The notes under the pieces are model-generated. The model did not search any database, had not been told where the DNA came from, and was given only the letters and a program-made list of their open reading frames with translations. Shown here one piece after another: positions 53,182-63,685 of a DNA stretch of 64,000 nucleotides (within the stretch, counting starts at the first letter, position 1; each line of letters opens with the position of its first letter). The position numbers were made by a program, and so were the translations under genes. The stretch is from Nematopogon swammerdamellus (lineage: Eukaryota; Arthropoda; Insecta; Lepidoptera; Adelidae). The DNA is taken from contig OX336355.1 in the NCBI GenBank assembly GCA_946902875.1, positions 11,999,347 to 12,063,346 on the forward strand. Direction: 5' to 3'.

Positions 53182-53465
53182 AAAAAACCGGCCAAGTGCA
53201 AGTCGAACTCACGTACGGAGGGTTCCGTATCGCCATGTCATGGTCAGCGCCACTCACGCCATCTATGGCGTGTTTTATGAAATGCTTCATATTAGTTAAC
53301 ATTCATAATTAGTTAAAATGCTTCATACTGTTTTCGGTGGATGCCGCGCATACACTTTTTAGTTTCTTGTATGGGGACCCCGTCAATTGTTTACGTTTTC
53401 TTATTTTTACTATTTGTTGTTATATCGGCCATAAAACACATATTCTGTGAAAATTTCAACAGGCT
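53182..53465 (+). repeat. dispersed repeat E, copy 3 (3'-truncated)
   Basis: AACCGGCCAAGTGCAAGTCG, TTCTTGTATGGGGACCCCGTC, TCTGTGAAAATTTCAACAGGCTA. It ends where SINE B7 begins. Confidence 0.75.
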
Positions 53466-53735
53466 ACATGTAAAGCTGTAGGTCCCTTATTCCCTTGCCC
53501 CTTACTAGGTGGTAGGCTCAAATTGTAGCCGACTGGGTTTTTACCACCGTACTGGATGTAAGATGGCCGCATAGCAGCCTCGGCTGTGGTCTCCTCTAGT
53601 TCAGTATAGCCAGCAATCCAGGGAAGTCTCCAGTATGGCACCTACCTTCTCGGAGGTGATATTGGCTGGTCGGAGCATGCGCTTTGGCCCCTCCGACTCA
53701 GCCACCCATAACGGATTACATAAAAATATAAAATA
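53466..53735 (+). repeat. SINE family B, 5'-truncated (B7)
   Basis: AAGCTGTAGGTCCCTTATTCC, TTACTAGGTGGTAGGCTCAA, CCTTCTCGGAGGTGATATTGG, ATAACGGATTACATAAAAAT. Confidence 0.85.
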
Positions 53736-54144
53736 TATATATATCTATATATATATTTAAATGTATATTATTACCTATAATTTTTTGTTTTTTTACAGCA
53801 TATCATAATAAGTACCTGGGTGACAGAGCTTCTCTCGCCGTCTACACCTATCTAAATAAACTTGAAAAAAATTACATTATCTAAGTACAAAATTTTATCC
53901 TAATCGTTAGAGCCGTTTCCGAGAAACCAATTATATATGCGAAAAAACATTATCTAATATTACATCCTACAATTATGTGCCTAAGTATACATAGTCTTGT
54001 TTATTTTGATAGTAATTGATAAGGGAGTGTGAAAAGATTAAGGTGCCACTATATATAGTGATACAGGTATATATTGGTATATACAAGTTTAGCTCACTTA
54101 AAGTACCTAATAGGATTTCTTTCATAAGCGTTCATCATGATTAT

Positions 54145-54262
54145 ATTTTGTTGCACCTAGCCTGGTATGTATGAATATGTCATAAAGGGTAGACTGGCGG
54201 AAAATGTCATAGGCATTAAAAACTACCATCTCTACGTTTTTAAGTGCAATAAACCCATTTTT
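54145..54262 (+). repeat. LINE 3' tail, second subtype
   Basis: TTGCACCTAGCCTGGTATGT, GGGTAGACTGGCGGAAAATG, ATAGGCATTAAAAACTACCA, TAAGTGCAATAAACCC. A related third copy is at 54500-54570 (GGTATACTGGAAGAAAATGC, TTTAGGCATTAAATG). Confidence 0.6.
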
Positions 54263-54687
54263 TTATTTGATTTGAACAAACACTAAACGGTTCGTACATG
54301 CAGATCCTAATGCGGACACCTCTGAAATTAATTTTCCGCCAAGTTCGTGTCGGCATGCGATATCCGCACTAGCGCCTCCAGGCACGACAACCTTACGAGA
54401 ATGAAGCTGTTAGTCAATGGTGAATCTGACGAGCTGACTAGACCCTTTCAATAACGCGCTGATGGGGTTAACCTAAATTCCTTGTGAATGAAGACATAGT
54501 GTGTTTTCATAAAGGATAAAGGTATACTGGAAGAAAATGCTTTAGGCATTAAATGTAATGTCGTCGTAAATATCGCTTCTTATTTTGTTTACTCGTATTT
54601 TGAAAAAAAATAATAAAATGTATTGCTTTAAAATAAGCAATAGGTATGTATAAGAGTCTCGCACATATACACATACATACATGCCAC

Positions 54688-54792
54688 ACACGCTGTATCC
54701 CGGCAATTAGGGTAAGCAGAGTAATCGGTGTTGTGCTGCAATTAATCTGGAAAGTTTCAACACAACATGAACCACCACGTTTACCAAATTAT
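54688..54792 (-). repeat. SINE-like family C, 3' end fragment (C7)
   Basis: CGCTGTATCCCGGCAATTAGGG, GTAAGCAGAGTAATCGGTGT, TGTGCTGCAATTAATCTGG, CACAACATGAACCACCACGTTT. A very short further fragment is at 56458-56492. Confidence 0.75.
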
Positions 54793-54833
54793 CGTATATT
54801 TAGAGTCTCGCACATTGTCTATTTCAAAGAGTT

Positions 54834-54865
54834 TGTATTACGTCGCTGCGCAGCGACGTAATACA
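54834..54865. repeat. perfect 32-bp palindrome
   Basis: TGTATTACGTCGCTGC followed by its exact reverse complement with no spacer. It lies 317 bp upstream of the ss exon acceptor. Confidence 0.95.
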
Positions 54866-55182
54866 CGTTGTAGATATTAAATAAGATATACTAAAATATA
54901 GCATCCTTAGGGAGGGGTCCCTACCTCCGAAACTACTGCGTACCTATAATAGAGCTTTTTTCTTAATTGTCCGTATATACATACATATACTGTTGGTTTA
55001 CCTATTCATAAATATAACCGCGTTTACCCATTTATTCAACCGCCTCAAACGAAAACTGAAATTAAAATACGAGTAACAAGACGGCTGAACTCATTCATGA
55101 ATTCCACAAAGAGTAATTTTAGAAATGTACCAAAATCTGAATAAATAAAACTCAAATTGAACTTAACATTTCTCCATTGCAG

Positions 55183-55373
55183 CCTCAAGCCACCCACCAA
55201 AGACGGCGTGACGAAGAGTAACCCCAGCAAGCGACACCGGGAGCGACTCAACGCGGAGCTGGACACTCTCGCCTCGCTGCTGCCCTTCGAGCAGAACATC
55301 CTCAGCAAGCTGGACCGGCTCTCAATACTGCGGCTCTCCGTCAGCTACTTGCGGACCAAGAGCTATTTCCAAG
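55183..55373 (+). CDS. ss: spineless / aryl hydrocarbon receptor, internal exon encoding the bHLH domain
   Basis: This 191-bp internal exon encodes the basic helix-loop-helix of the AHR family; in insects this is Spineless, which dimerises with Tango/ARNT and binds GCGTG-type sites in the nucleus to control antenna, leg and eye-cell identity (family knowledge). The acceptor AG is at 55181-55182 after a pyrimidine-rich tract and the donor GT at 55374-55375 (AG|GTCAGT). The exon has one base of a split codon, 63 codons, then one base. Residues 11-27 ([17 protein letters not shown]) are the basic region plus start of helix 1, PFEQNILS the loop, and [17 protein letters not shown] helix 2. The fragment matches the AHR class rather than other bHLH-PAS classes. 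As far as I recall, vertebrate AHR exon 2 has similar boundaries. PAS exons and the N-terminal exon were not found, so the gene continues on both sides. There are no stops or frameshifts. An in-frame upstream ATG at 55157 is intronic and not a start. Confidence 0.95.
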
Positions 55374-55436
55374 GTCAGTTGCATACACTCTTAAGCAAAG
55401 CAGTCATCAGCGAATTATATACTCCTAAGAGATGTT

Positions 55437-55620
55437 GTCAGCCTCGGTAGCTCAGTGCTGCGGTCGATCGACTGTTGTTAAGCACACCTGGGCGCGGTCA
55501 GTACTTGGATGGGTGACCGCTCGACCGTTGGAGGCTGACCGTGGTTCGGATGTGGTAGGGTTCATCGCGCCCGCGTTCCAGAGTTTACCGTTTCTGTAGA
55601 GGAAAGATCTCCAGAACCGG
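55437..55620 (+). repeat. SINE family A head fused to jockey-like 3' sequence (A14)
   Basis: GTCAGCCTCGGTAGCTCAGT, GTTGTTAAGCACACCTGGGC, GGTCAGTACTTGGATGGGTG, GGTTCGGAT then a deletion to GTGGTAGGGTTCATCGCGCC. From 55573, CGTTCCAGAGTTTACCGTTT and GAGGAAAGATCTCCAGAACC resemble the jockey sequence at 51480-51510. It starts 63 bp after the ss exon. Confidence 0.8.
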
Positions 55621-56219
55621 TTGGTACATGGTGATGGTACACGGTGATACATGGTGATACATGGTTTAATATACATTGAATCCAAGAATTATATTTCAGA
55701 ACTTCCGTAAGCGCAACCTTACAAAATTGAGTTGAGCGTGAGCAGTGAGGAGATTAATGAAATAATTCGCTGTATCTTACAGCCATATTCATCTTCAATG
55801 TTACACCTTAACACTTGCAACACAACATAAAAAATGCCCTGCACGAAATGATGCGATTATAACGTTCTGCAAAGAATTACAATGCAAAAGCATTCCAGCG
55901 ATTGTGTTTCATAAGACTAATGGTTTCATCGGAGGATATATCAATACAGACGGTCGATGTTTATAGGTTGTTAGTTGGTTTTAATATTCTGTTAATGCTA
56001 ATTCAGATAAGATCTGGAGGTAACCGGATAACGCCCGGTTGCATGTACGGATTAATCAAAGTGCCTTTTGGTGATACATTCAAAATTATTCACCTTTCTT
56101 TGTAGTGAAACGATAACGCATGAATTCGGTCGAGATGTACTGGAAGGAATTTCGTTTGTGTGCCATTTTTTACGTTAAAGAAATTTAGGAATTTAATAAT
56201 ATGGGGTAAATAAATTATA

Positions 56220-56412
56220 ATACCGCCCGGGTTGATACCACCGCACTGAACGAAAGGTCAGTTGAAACGGCTACTTAAATAGTTCGTGTTTTCAGTTCAG
56301 TTCAGTGTAGCCGGCACGACTGAAGGGAAGCGCTGAAATGGCACCAAGTTCACCAAGGTGTTATTCCTGTTAGTGTTATGTCAGCCAACCATGTCAGTTT
56401 CCATAAAAAAAA
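56220..56412 (+). repeat. SINE family A, 5'-truncated (A15)
   Basis: TACCGCCCGGGTTGATACCA, CAGTTCAGTTCAGTGTAGCC, GCACCAAGTTCACCAAGGTG, CATGTCAGTTTCCATAAAAA. An internal deletion removes the GACATCACGGATG block. Confidence 0.85.
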
Positions 56413-56547
56413 TTGTTGTATATGTATACACATATACATACATACACATACATACAGTTACGCCGTATTCCGGCAATCAGGGTAAGCAGAGAAAAAAACT
56501 AAGAATATAACATGATTATTCTACTAAATTCCTCTAAGGACATTTAT

Positions 56548-56990
56548 TAACCGACTTCCAAAAAAGGAGGAGGTTCTCAATTCGTCTGTATGTTTTTTTT
56601 TTTTTTTTTATTTTTTTTTTTATTTTTATTTTTTTGTATGTTTGTAACACGATTTCTCCGTCAATTGAGGGCCGATTTAGAAAATTCTTTTTTTGTTAGT
56701 TAGGTCATACTTCCGAGGTGGTCCCATTTCAATTTTATCGAAATTGGTTCAGTGGTTTTCGAAAAATCAGCATAATACTATGGTGTGTGGTTACCTTCAG
56801 CAAAACTTGTGATGTGGTCGTTTTCGGCAATTTTCAGTTTGATAAATTAGTATGGTGTGTGGTTACCTTCAGCAAAACATTTGTGATGTGGACTTATTCA
56901 GCAATTTGCAGTCTGACACATATGGCGAATAATTCTGTACCACTTCAATCGATTTCGATTATTCGATTTCGATTATTCTTTTTTATGTAA
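56548..56990 (+). repeat. dispersed repeat G (AACCGACTTC type), copy 1
   Basis: TTAACCGACTTCCAAAAAAG-GAGGAGGTTCTCAATTCGTC, TTTCTCCGTCAATTGAGGGC, GGTGGTCCCATTTCAATTTT. A frequent lepidopteran repeat (recalled). Two tandem TGGTGTGTGGTTACCTTCAG blocks at 56780 and 56850. Confidence 0.75.
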
Positions 56991-57374
56991 TATTACTAAA
57001 AAGAATGAAATAAAAACTGTTTTAAAAAATATTAAACCGATTTCCAAAAAACAAAAAAAAAAAAACTAAAAAGTATTAAATACCTAATATTTTGAAATTT
57101 TCTCTGTCCTGTTGAAATACATGAATCGATATACTAGTGATACATATTCGGACCCTTGTTTCATGAATATTCTAAATTTGAAATTTTTTTATCTTTTCCG
57201 ACCGGCGTTTAATTTATTATGATACCTGGCCAGTACCTACTGTACCGAGTACCATCGAGCTGGTTTGATGATGGAGACAGAAGGTGGCCATAGGAACTCC
57301 TAAACTACACATGATAAACCCATCGTGTTTGGGCTCGTTGCATTTGTCTTCACGAGAAATTTACTTTAGACCTA

Positions 57375-57560
57375 AAAGATTCTCAATTCGACGGTATGTT
57401 TTCTTTTTTTGGATGTTTGTTACGCGATTACTCCGTCAATTGTGGGCCGATTTTGAAAATTCTTTTTTTTTTTATTTGAAAGGGGATAACCCTGAGGTTT
57501 TTGAAGTGAAAACTTCTTTAGCGGCTCTTGGCACTTTTTTAGGTGGGTAAAAATGTATAA
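57375..57560 (+). repeat. dispersed repeat G, copy 2
   Basis: GATTCTCAATTCGACGGTATG, ACTCCGTCAATTGTGGGCCG, TTTTGAAAATTCTTTTTTTT. The AACCGACTTC start is missing. Confidence 0.65.
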
Positions 57561-57671
57561 CTCGCGACATCGCGTCAGCGTCATTTTTAAAATGAAACCT
57601 TAAGTCATTGCGTTAAGGGTTAAGTTAGAGTGGCACGGGATCTGCCGGCACTCCCGGAGTGCAACTGTTAA

Positions 57672-57866
57672 GTAGGGTTCCGTAACACGTTTATGTCTGT
57701 CCATTCTACTAAGTTCTGCAAAATGAATGTAGGGTTCCGTAACATATGCATGTCTATCCGTTCTACTAAATTTTACAATTTTCAACCAAGGTCCTCCGAC
57801 GGTTATTTTATAATAAAAGTAGGCTTCCGTAACACGTTTATGTCTGTCCATTCTACTAAGTTCTGC
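57672..57866. repeat. degenerate tandem repeat (about 50-60 bp unit, 3 copies)
   Basis: TAGGGTTCCGTAACACGTTT-ATGTCTGTCCATTCTACTAA, a diverged version at 57731, and a third at 57822-57864. It resembles the ends of repeat E (GGGTTCCGTA). Confidence 0.75.
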
Positions 57867-58214
57867 AACATCACCTACAACGTCTGTGATGTCAGCCCAT
57901 AACACCAGTGCCATGTCAGTGCTTCCCCCTTTGATCGTGCTGACTACACTGAACTGGTCGGAAAACACAAACTATTTACATAGCCGTTTCGACCGACGTT
58001 TAATTCAGTGCGGTGGTACCAACCCGGGAAGGTTAAACCCTACCACCAAGTAAAATTACGAGGGAAGGGACTTACAGTTTTACGAGGAATCCGAACCTTG
58101 GTCAGCCTCCAACGGTCAGCGGTCACCCATCTAAGTACTGACCGCACCCAGCGTTGCTTAAAATTCAATAGCGACAGTTGACTGTCTGCACCACTGAGCT
58201 ATCGAAGCTGACGT
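57866..58214 (-). repeat. SINE family A, near full length (A16)
   Basis: ACATCACCTACAACGTCTGTG, TTTGATCGTGCTGACTACAC, CAGTTTTACGAGGAATCCGA, GCACCCAGCGTTGCTTAAAA, and the head GTGCAGACAGTCAACTG/AGCTC on the minus strand. The terminal GTCAGTTTCCATA is missing. Confidence 0.9.
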
Positions 58215-58700
58215 GGTCCTATTTTAATTGGGTCAAGATCGGATTGGAAAGCGAGGCGGAATCGCGAGGCCGAAGGCCGAGCGATTCCGCCGAGTACATT
58301 AATAGCAAAAAATTACTAAAAAAAACTGTGAAATAAAAAAAAAGTTTTAAAAAACATAAAACCGACTTCCTAAAAAAAGTAAAACTAAAAAACTATTTAA
58401 AATAAAAATATAAAAACCGCCTTCAAAAATATATGAAATAAAAACCTAAAAAAAAAAACGAACCCTAGAGTTGAAGGCGGTGCTAAAGCAAGCAAAAATG
58501 ATGCATGAAAGAAAACATGAGCGGATGATAATATCCTTTGTGATTTGTGTAGCCTTTTTAGCACCGCCTTCAACTCTAGGGTTCGTTTTTTTTTTAGGTT
58601 TTTATTTCATATATTTTTGAAGGCGGTTTTTATATTTTTATTTTAAATAGTTTTTTAGTTTTACTTTTTTTAGGAAGTCGGTTTTATGTTTTTTTTATGT
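58215..58700. repeat. dispersed repeat G, copy 3, with fold-back structure
   Basis: GTGGTCCTATTTTAATTGGG, then a GGCGGAATCGC...GCGATTCCGCC hairpin around GGCCGAAGGCC (58255-58291). A larger inverted repeat has arms of about 140 bp at 58347-58487 and 58557-58692 (AACCGACTTCCTAAAAAAAG, AACCGCCTTCAAAAATATATG, GAACCCTAGAGTTGAAGGCG), with indels in the A/T runs. Confidence 0.85.
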
Positions 58701-60100
58701 GATGTTTTCTAGCTCAAAACGTCGTGAACTATCACCGGATAAAATTAGTTAGCTGTTCTCATAATTTTGAATATGAGCATCGCCAGACTTCAATCGACAC
58801 GATTTCACGCGGAGAGAACTCTGGAATGCCCCAAGCTACCGGTCCTTCGACGCCCTGAGATACTTAATAAGGCAATACGTTCAGGCGGTATAGGCACTAA
58901 GGTACTATACCTAGCCGGCAGTCCCGCAGAGACACGGCCGAGCGATCCGCCACTTTACGACACTTGCTTCTGTCGCTAGCTACAATTGTGTGGAGAAGAC
59001 TTTTGTAAAGTAAAATTTGGTCTCGTGATTTTGTCGAATTTTAGTGAAGATTTCTGAACTATGGTTAGGAGTTTAATAAAATGCTACCTGGGACTTTTTA
59101 TACGTCGTACTATTTAAATGCAATATTTCCTTCATACATAATTGTCATACATCTCCTCTAAGATCAAAGCTAGCGTGCTTGATTTATGAGGTGCAATCGT
59201 ATTATGATTATCGTTCACTGATCAGCCTCTTAAAAAAAATTCACGATGATACTACACATAACTATCCCGAAATAGACCACATTCCATTAGTGAAAACTGC
59301 ATATAAATCCATTCAGCAGGTTTCTAGTTCTCCCTGTAAGATTATTGAATCTATGTTGTGTTGCGTCAAATTAAGTTGTGTTAGGTTAGATCAGACTGAG
59401 GCGTGTATAATATGTACGTATTATATATTATTTTTACTATATGTTTCAATATTATTCTACTGTATTATTTATGTTACCTATGTATCTATGTTTACGTCCA
59501 TTTATTTAATCTTCTTCATGCTTTACACTTTTCACTGTATTGTCCGGCGCATGCGCTTCTCCACATCCCACAGCCGTCGGCACGTCATCTACATCCATGC
59601 AAAAAAAATTGCTTCAGGATTTGCGTAGATGGTGCGTTTAAGAATAACAAACAGGCGGACAGAAATAAAGACTCCATTTGAATTTAATGTTATGAGTAGT
59701 TTAGTTTTCGCAGTGCAAGCCGCCTCCACACTATCTGAGCACCCGGCGCGTATCGGCAAGGTATCGATGTCGGCGCACGACCGCGCGGTCGCGCAGTAAA
59801 TACTTCGCTGATTGTTGAATATATCGCATTAGAGCAATCTGAAGCCAATAGCGATATGCGATACTCACTCTTGCCGTCTATTTATTCACACTTATCATCT
59901 GTTAATACGGTACTTATTAATACCTTGCACTGTTCATTATGTTACCATTTCAGGTAATAAAGCTCTTGTGATGAGCTTGATATCGACGTTAGGTTTATAC
60001 CTCTGGGAATTTTCTAACATAATACTTTGGGTTATGACAACTGCTAGTTGGGTGGCGGAAATAACTATAGCAATGTTGTTGAAATTAATGTTGAAATCCT
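58701..60100. other. mostly unrecognised stretch
   Basis: Contains the palindrome CGACCGCGCGGTCG near 59778-59791 and a 149-codon open frame at 59179-59628 (+) rich in Ile, Tyr and Phe in its second half, with no known match. Not called as a gene. Confidence 0.35.
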
Positions 60101-60104
60101 ACAC

Positions 60105-60182
60105 AAAATTTGCAGGCCGGGAGGACTGGAGGAAAATTGGAGAGGCTATGTCCAGCAGTTGTATACGTTGATTGATTGACTG
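60105..60182 (+). pseudogene. RTE-type retrotransposon 3' end
   Basis: GGCCGGGAGGACTGGAGGAAAATTGGAGAG encodes the same GREDWRKIGEA as 14020-14060, then a frameshift, then a TTGATTGATTGAC tail. Only the last 75 bp or so. Confidence 0.85.
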
Positions 60183-60677
60183 GTGAATTTTTTTTTTAAT
60201 TTTCTTAAACATTTGTATGTGAATATTTTGTAGAGCTTGTTCCACTATTAATACTATACTGTATGCGAAGAGTCTTGACAATTCAGTTTAGTGTTATTCT
60301 CGAAAGTTCAAACATTTGCACTAATATTCAATATCAGTTATAATTAGTCAGACTATTGTTGCTAAGTTCAAATCGGTAAAGCTTTAGTACCAGTAATATA
60401 CATTTACGTACGGGAAATGAATAAAATAAACTATACGCAAATTAATGCAATCATTTTTATAAACTCGAATCGACCTCTACCTCCTCAGCTGGGCAACCCC
60501 AAACACAACAAAAGCTAAACAATTAACATAGTGAGTCATACCTGCCAGAATGTACCCGAGTCTTATCTGAGACATCTGCCGGCGGGGGTACGTTGCCTCC
60601 GACGCGGTGGCGGCGCCCGCTTGCGAGTGGCGGATCTAGCCTTCATTGTAGAGTCGTTGAATATCGAATATAAAATA

Positions 60678-60876
60678 CTAGCTGTACCCGCGGCTCCGCG
60701 GTTGCGCCGTAACGTAGCGTTACAATTTATAACCTAAAACCATCTTGAGAAGTGACAGAATGTAACAGTGAAAATCGTATGTAAATCGATAAAGTGCTTC
60801 TCGAGTTATAAGGATATTGATACATCGAAGTACGTTACACGGTCGTTACACGTCAATTTCGCTTTATTTATTAGGA
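60678..60876 (-). mobile_element. non-autonomous Helitron-like element, type 1 (copy 2)
   Basis: Minus strand: TCCTAATAAATAAAGCGAAA start, ATAACTCGAGAAGCACTTTATCG, TTCACTGTTACATTCTGTCA, CGGAGCCGCGGGTACAGCTAG end followed by T. Confidence 0.6.
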
Positions 60877-61237
60877 ATTCTTACAAGCTCAAGAGTAATA
60901 TGGTACAATATTTTTAAGGGCCCCGTGTTTTGTTAAATGGTCCATTAAACCACTTTGTCAAATAGTAAACTACGATAATGATAGAACACATCTATTTGAT
61001 GAAGCGAAAGAAATTAATTGTTTAGTCGCGTATTTGCAGTTTAAACTATTAATTTACCGCCTCTGTACTTTGAAATCTTGAAAACAGTAAAGACGGTTGA
61101 TGGAGGGAGAGAGATCAACAAGCCGATAACAAATGGATCAAGGCCAGGTATCGTCAATAGCATTCTAAATTTAAATTAATTTCATGCTAAATTATTTTTT
61201 GTCTCGAAGAAAGTTTGGAATGCCAGTTTCTCTATTT

Positions 61238-61255
61238 GGGGGGGGGGGGGGGGGG
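61238..61255. repeat. poly(G) run, 18 bp
   Basis: Uninterrupted run of 18 G; followed by a short C-rich segment. Confidence 0.95.
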
Positions 61256-61664
61256 TAACTGTGCTCCTCCGCGCCCCCTTGTAGAAGCGCCCCTGGCTCC
61301 CGCACCCTGCGACCGACGTCACCGGGCTCGCGCCCTCTTGCTTTCAAAGCTCACTAATTTCAACTTACTCTATTAAATATGTAAGGTGGGGAGCATAGCA
61401 CCGTCGGTACTGACGCGTAACTACAAAATTTAGGTTTAGGCCACCGCTTAGGTATTTTGTCTTAGCTATTTCCACCGACAGTGCGGTTGAAACATAAAGA
61501 TATAAAAAATAATAAGATAGACTGAGTGATGGCATTGGTGATAGAGTCAACTTCGGAAACGAGCATTCGGCGAGTTTATACGCTCTTCGATGGTTAGGAA
61601 TCAGGAATCTTATGGACTAACTTATTTTATATCATTCTGACAGTTTTGTTCTCCTTTAGGCCGG

Positions 61665-61812
61665 TCTATTACAACTCTTTAGGGGTGGTAAGGCAAGGGA
61701 CCTACAGTTTTACATCTAATACGAACCATGGAGAAACTCAGAACGACCAACGGGTATCAAACCACTGCTTTCTCAAAGGTGTCAAAGTTTTTACCACTGA
61801 ACCAGCCTCTCA
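61665..61812 (-). repeat. SINE-like fragment with a fourth, tRNA-like head
   Basis: On the minus strand GGCTGGTTCAGTGGTAAAAAC (A-box like) and GTGGTTTGATACCCG (B-box like) precede a segment reading AAACTGTAGGTCCCTTGCCTTACCACCCC, the start of the body shared by families A and B. Short and diverged. Confidence 0.5.
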
Positions 61813-62530
61813 GAATGAACTCAAGCATGGTTAGAATAAAACTTTTTTCCTTGGGGCAAAGTCGAAAGTTACGTAAAATTGTGTGATAATATTTGAATGG
61901 TTACTTAAATATCTTGAAGTGGTTTACTTTCACTTCACAAAATATTTGAATACAAAAACGTTCCATACATTGTTCAAATTAAATAACATCATAAACTTGT
62001 ATGAATGGGATTCGAAAAATACGAATGAATATGTAATCTGTACCACGAACAAAACTGAATCAAACAAAACTACAATAATCTATTCCCAAAACAAACAACG
62101 TTAAATTTAGCCCCAAATAATTTGTAAGTCAACAATGACACGGAATAGGTACCGTTCACAAATAGACAACGTATGGCGGTCCCACTGTGAGATTTACTAT
62201 TATAAAACGCAACGTCTGCTTGGCCGTCTATCTGTCGGTTTACATATTTTCTGTATGTTGAACTGTTACCCACCTACGTATAGATAGAACGCTATATCGT
62301 GTAGCTCTTCCTGTGCAAAATATGTATATTACCTAATTACTTATAAAAGATACTTGTCTGTCTGTATGTAATGATTAAACTCGAAAACGGATGAACCCGA
62401 TGTATGTAATCTGGCATTTATCTCGAGATGGTTATATATAGGTAATCTATGTACCGCGGCGTATAAATCGAAGTACGCTGACTAATATTTTAGAAATATT
62501 ATGTATGAGAAAGAAGGAAATGCAGTATTT

Positions 62531-62812
62531 ATTTTTATGGAAACTGACACCTACATACAATATCACCTACAACATCCGTGATATTAGCCTATAGCACCTT
62601 GGTAAACTAGGTGCCATGTCAGTTCTTCCCTTCGGTCGTGCCGGCTACACTGAACTGAACGGAAAACACTAACTATTTGCATAGGCGCTTCGACCGACCT
62701 TCATTGAGTAGGGTGGTACCAACCCGGGCGGGTTAGGCCCTGCCACCTAGTAAGATAAGAAGGGAACCTACAGTTTCACGTGGAATCCGAACCACGGTCA
62801 AACTCCAACCTC
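62531..62812 (-). repeat. SINE family A, 5'-truncated (A17)
   Basis: TTTTTATGGAAACTGACACC, ACAACATCCGTGATATTAGCC, CCTTCGGTCGTGCCGGCTAC, GGTACCAACCCGGGCGGGTT, TTTCACGTGGAATCCGAACC. Confidence 0.88.
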
Positions 62813-63465
62813 CATTATACATATAGTTCTATAAAAATACAGTCCACATTATATGTACAAATATTTAACTCAATAATTAAGAAACATTTGCCCAACCCGA
62901 CTGTCTCGCGAGCTGAGCTACAGGCAAACTCTAGTTCTGTAATACAAACAAAACACAGTCGATCGCCGCTTTGCATACCGGCTACTAAAATATATATCGA
63001 GGGCATAATATATATAGTGCTATATTATAATGTATAATCGGTACTTCTTGAGTTATTAACGATCTTGATAATTTTATTCTCAAAACGGTTCGAATATAAA
63101 AACCGATGGGGGGCGCTTCGATCGATGCTTTATTTGAACAGGCTCCTACGGAAAATTGTACGGTGAGCATAAACATTAAAACTGTGGATCATTGGTTCAG
63201 GATATATTTGCTAGGTGGTTATTAAAATTTCTAAATTCAGGTTGATGCTTCTGGCTTTCAAAACAAATCTAAATTTAATATTAGTTTTTATTATACATTT
63301 TCGATAAATATCATTATTACCTACTAATCATATTTAAAATTGTGTGACAAATACTATGGGAGCAAACGCGTAATGGAAACATTTAATTTAGCACAACCAA
63401 ATAATTACCTACCCGTCTTTATTAATTCGGCAAATAAATTCAATTTTACAAATGTAACATCAGAA
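62813..63465. other. no gene or repeat recognised
   Basis: AT-rich sequence; short open frames at 62780-63037 and on the minus strand show no known pattern. Confidence 0.35.
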
Positions 63466-63683
63466 TACTAATAAGTAAAGCGACGTTTCTACGGCCATGT
63501 AACGTACGTCAATATATGAATGCTTATAACTCGAGAATCACTTAATAGATTTACATACTGTTTTCACTGTTACATTCTGTCACTGCTCAAGATGGTTTTA
63601 GGCTATACCACATCACGCTACGTCATCGGCGGCCTGAGCTGTGAGCAAAATGTTACGCGAAGCGAAGCCGCGGGTAAAAGCTA
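63466..63683 (+). mobile_element. non-autonomous Helitron-like element, type 1 (copy 3)
   Basis: TACTAATAAGTAAAGCGACG, ATAACTCGAGAATCACTTAA, TTCACTGTTACATTCTGTCA, CGCGAAGCGAAGCCGCGGGT-AAAAGCTA. It joins directly to repeat G. Confidence 0.6.
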
Positions 63684-63685
63684 TT

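Larger units (their letters stand above)
1..55182 (+). other. ss: inferred upstream intron (or intron plus 5' flank) of ss
   Basis: The only recognised host exon begins with an AG acceptor in phase 2, so everything to its left back to an unseen exon is intron. I looked for a short exon carrying the usual arginine/lysine-rich AHR N-terminus and saw none. Whether the first exon or promoter lies in the window cannot be decided by eye. The stretch is dominated by short, 5'-truncated or decayed repeats, listed separately. Confidence 0.6.

Noticed and set aside
55045..55308. 87-codon minus-strand frame across the ss exon
   Set aside because: Antisense shadow of the bHLH exon; no separate support.
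59179..59628. 149-codon open frame on the plus strand
   Set aside because: Second half is a hydrophobic run of Ile/Tyr/Phe codons typical of T-rich sequence; no homology recognised.
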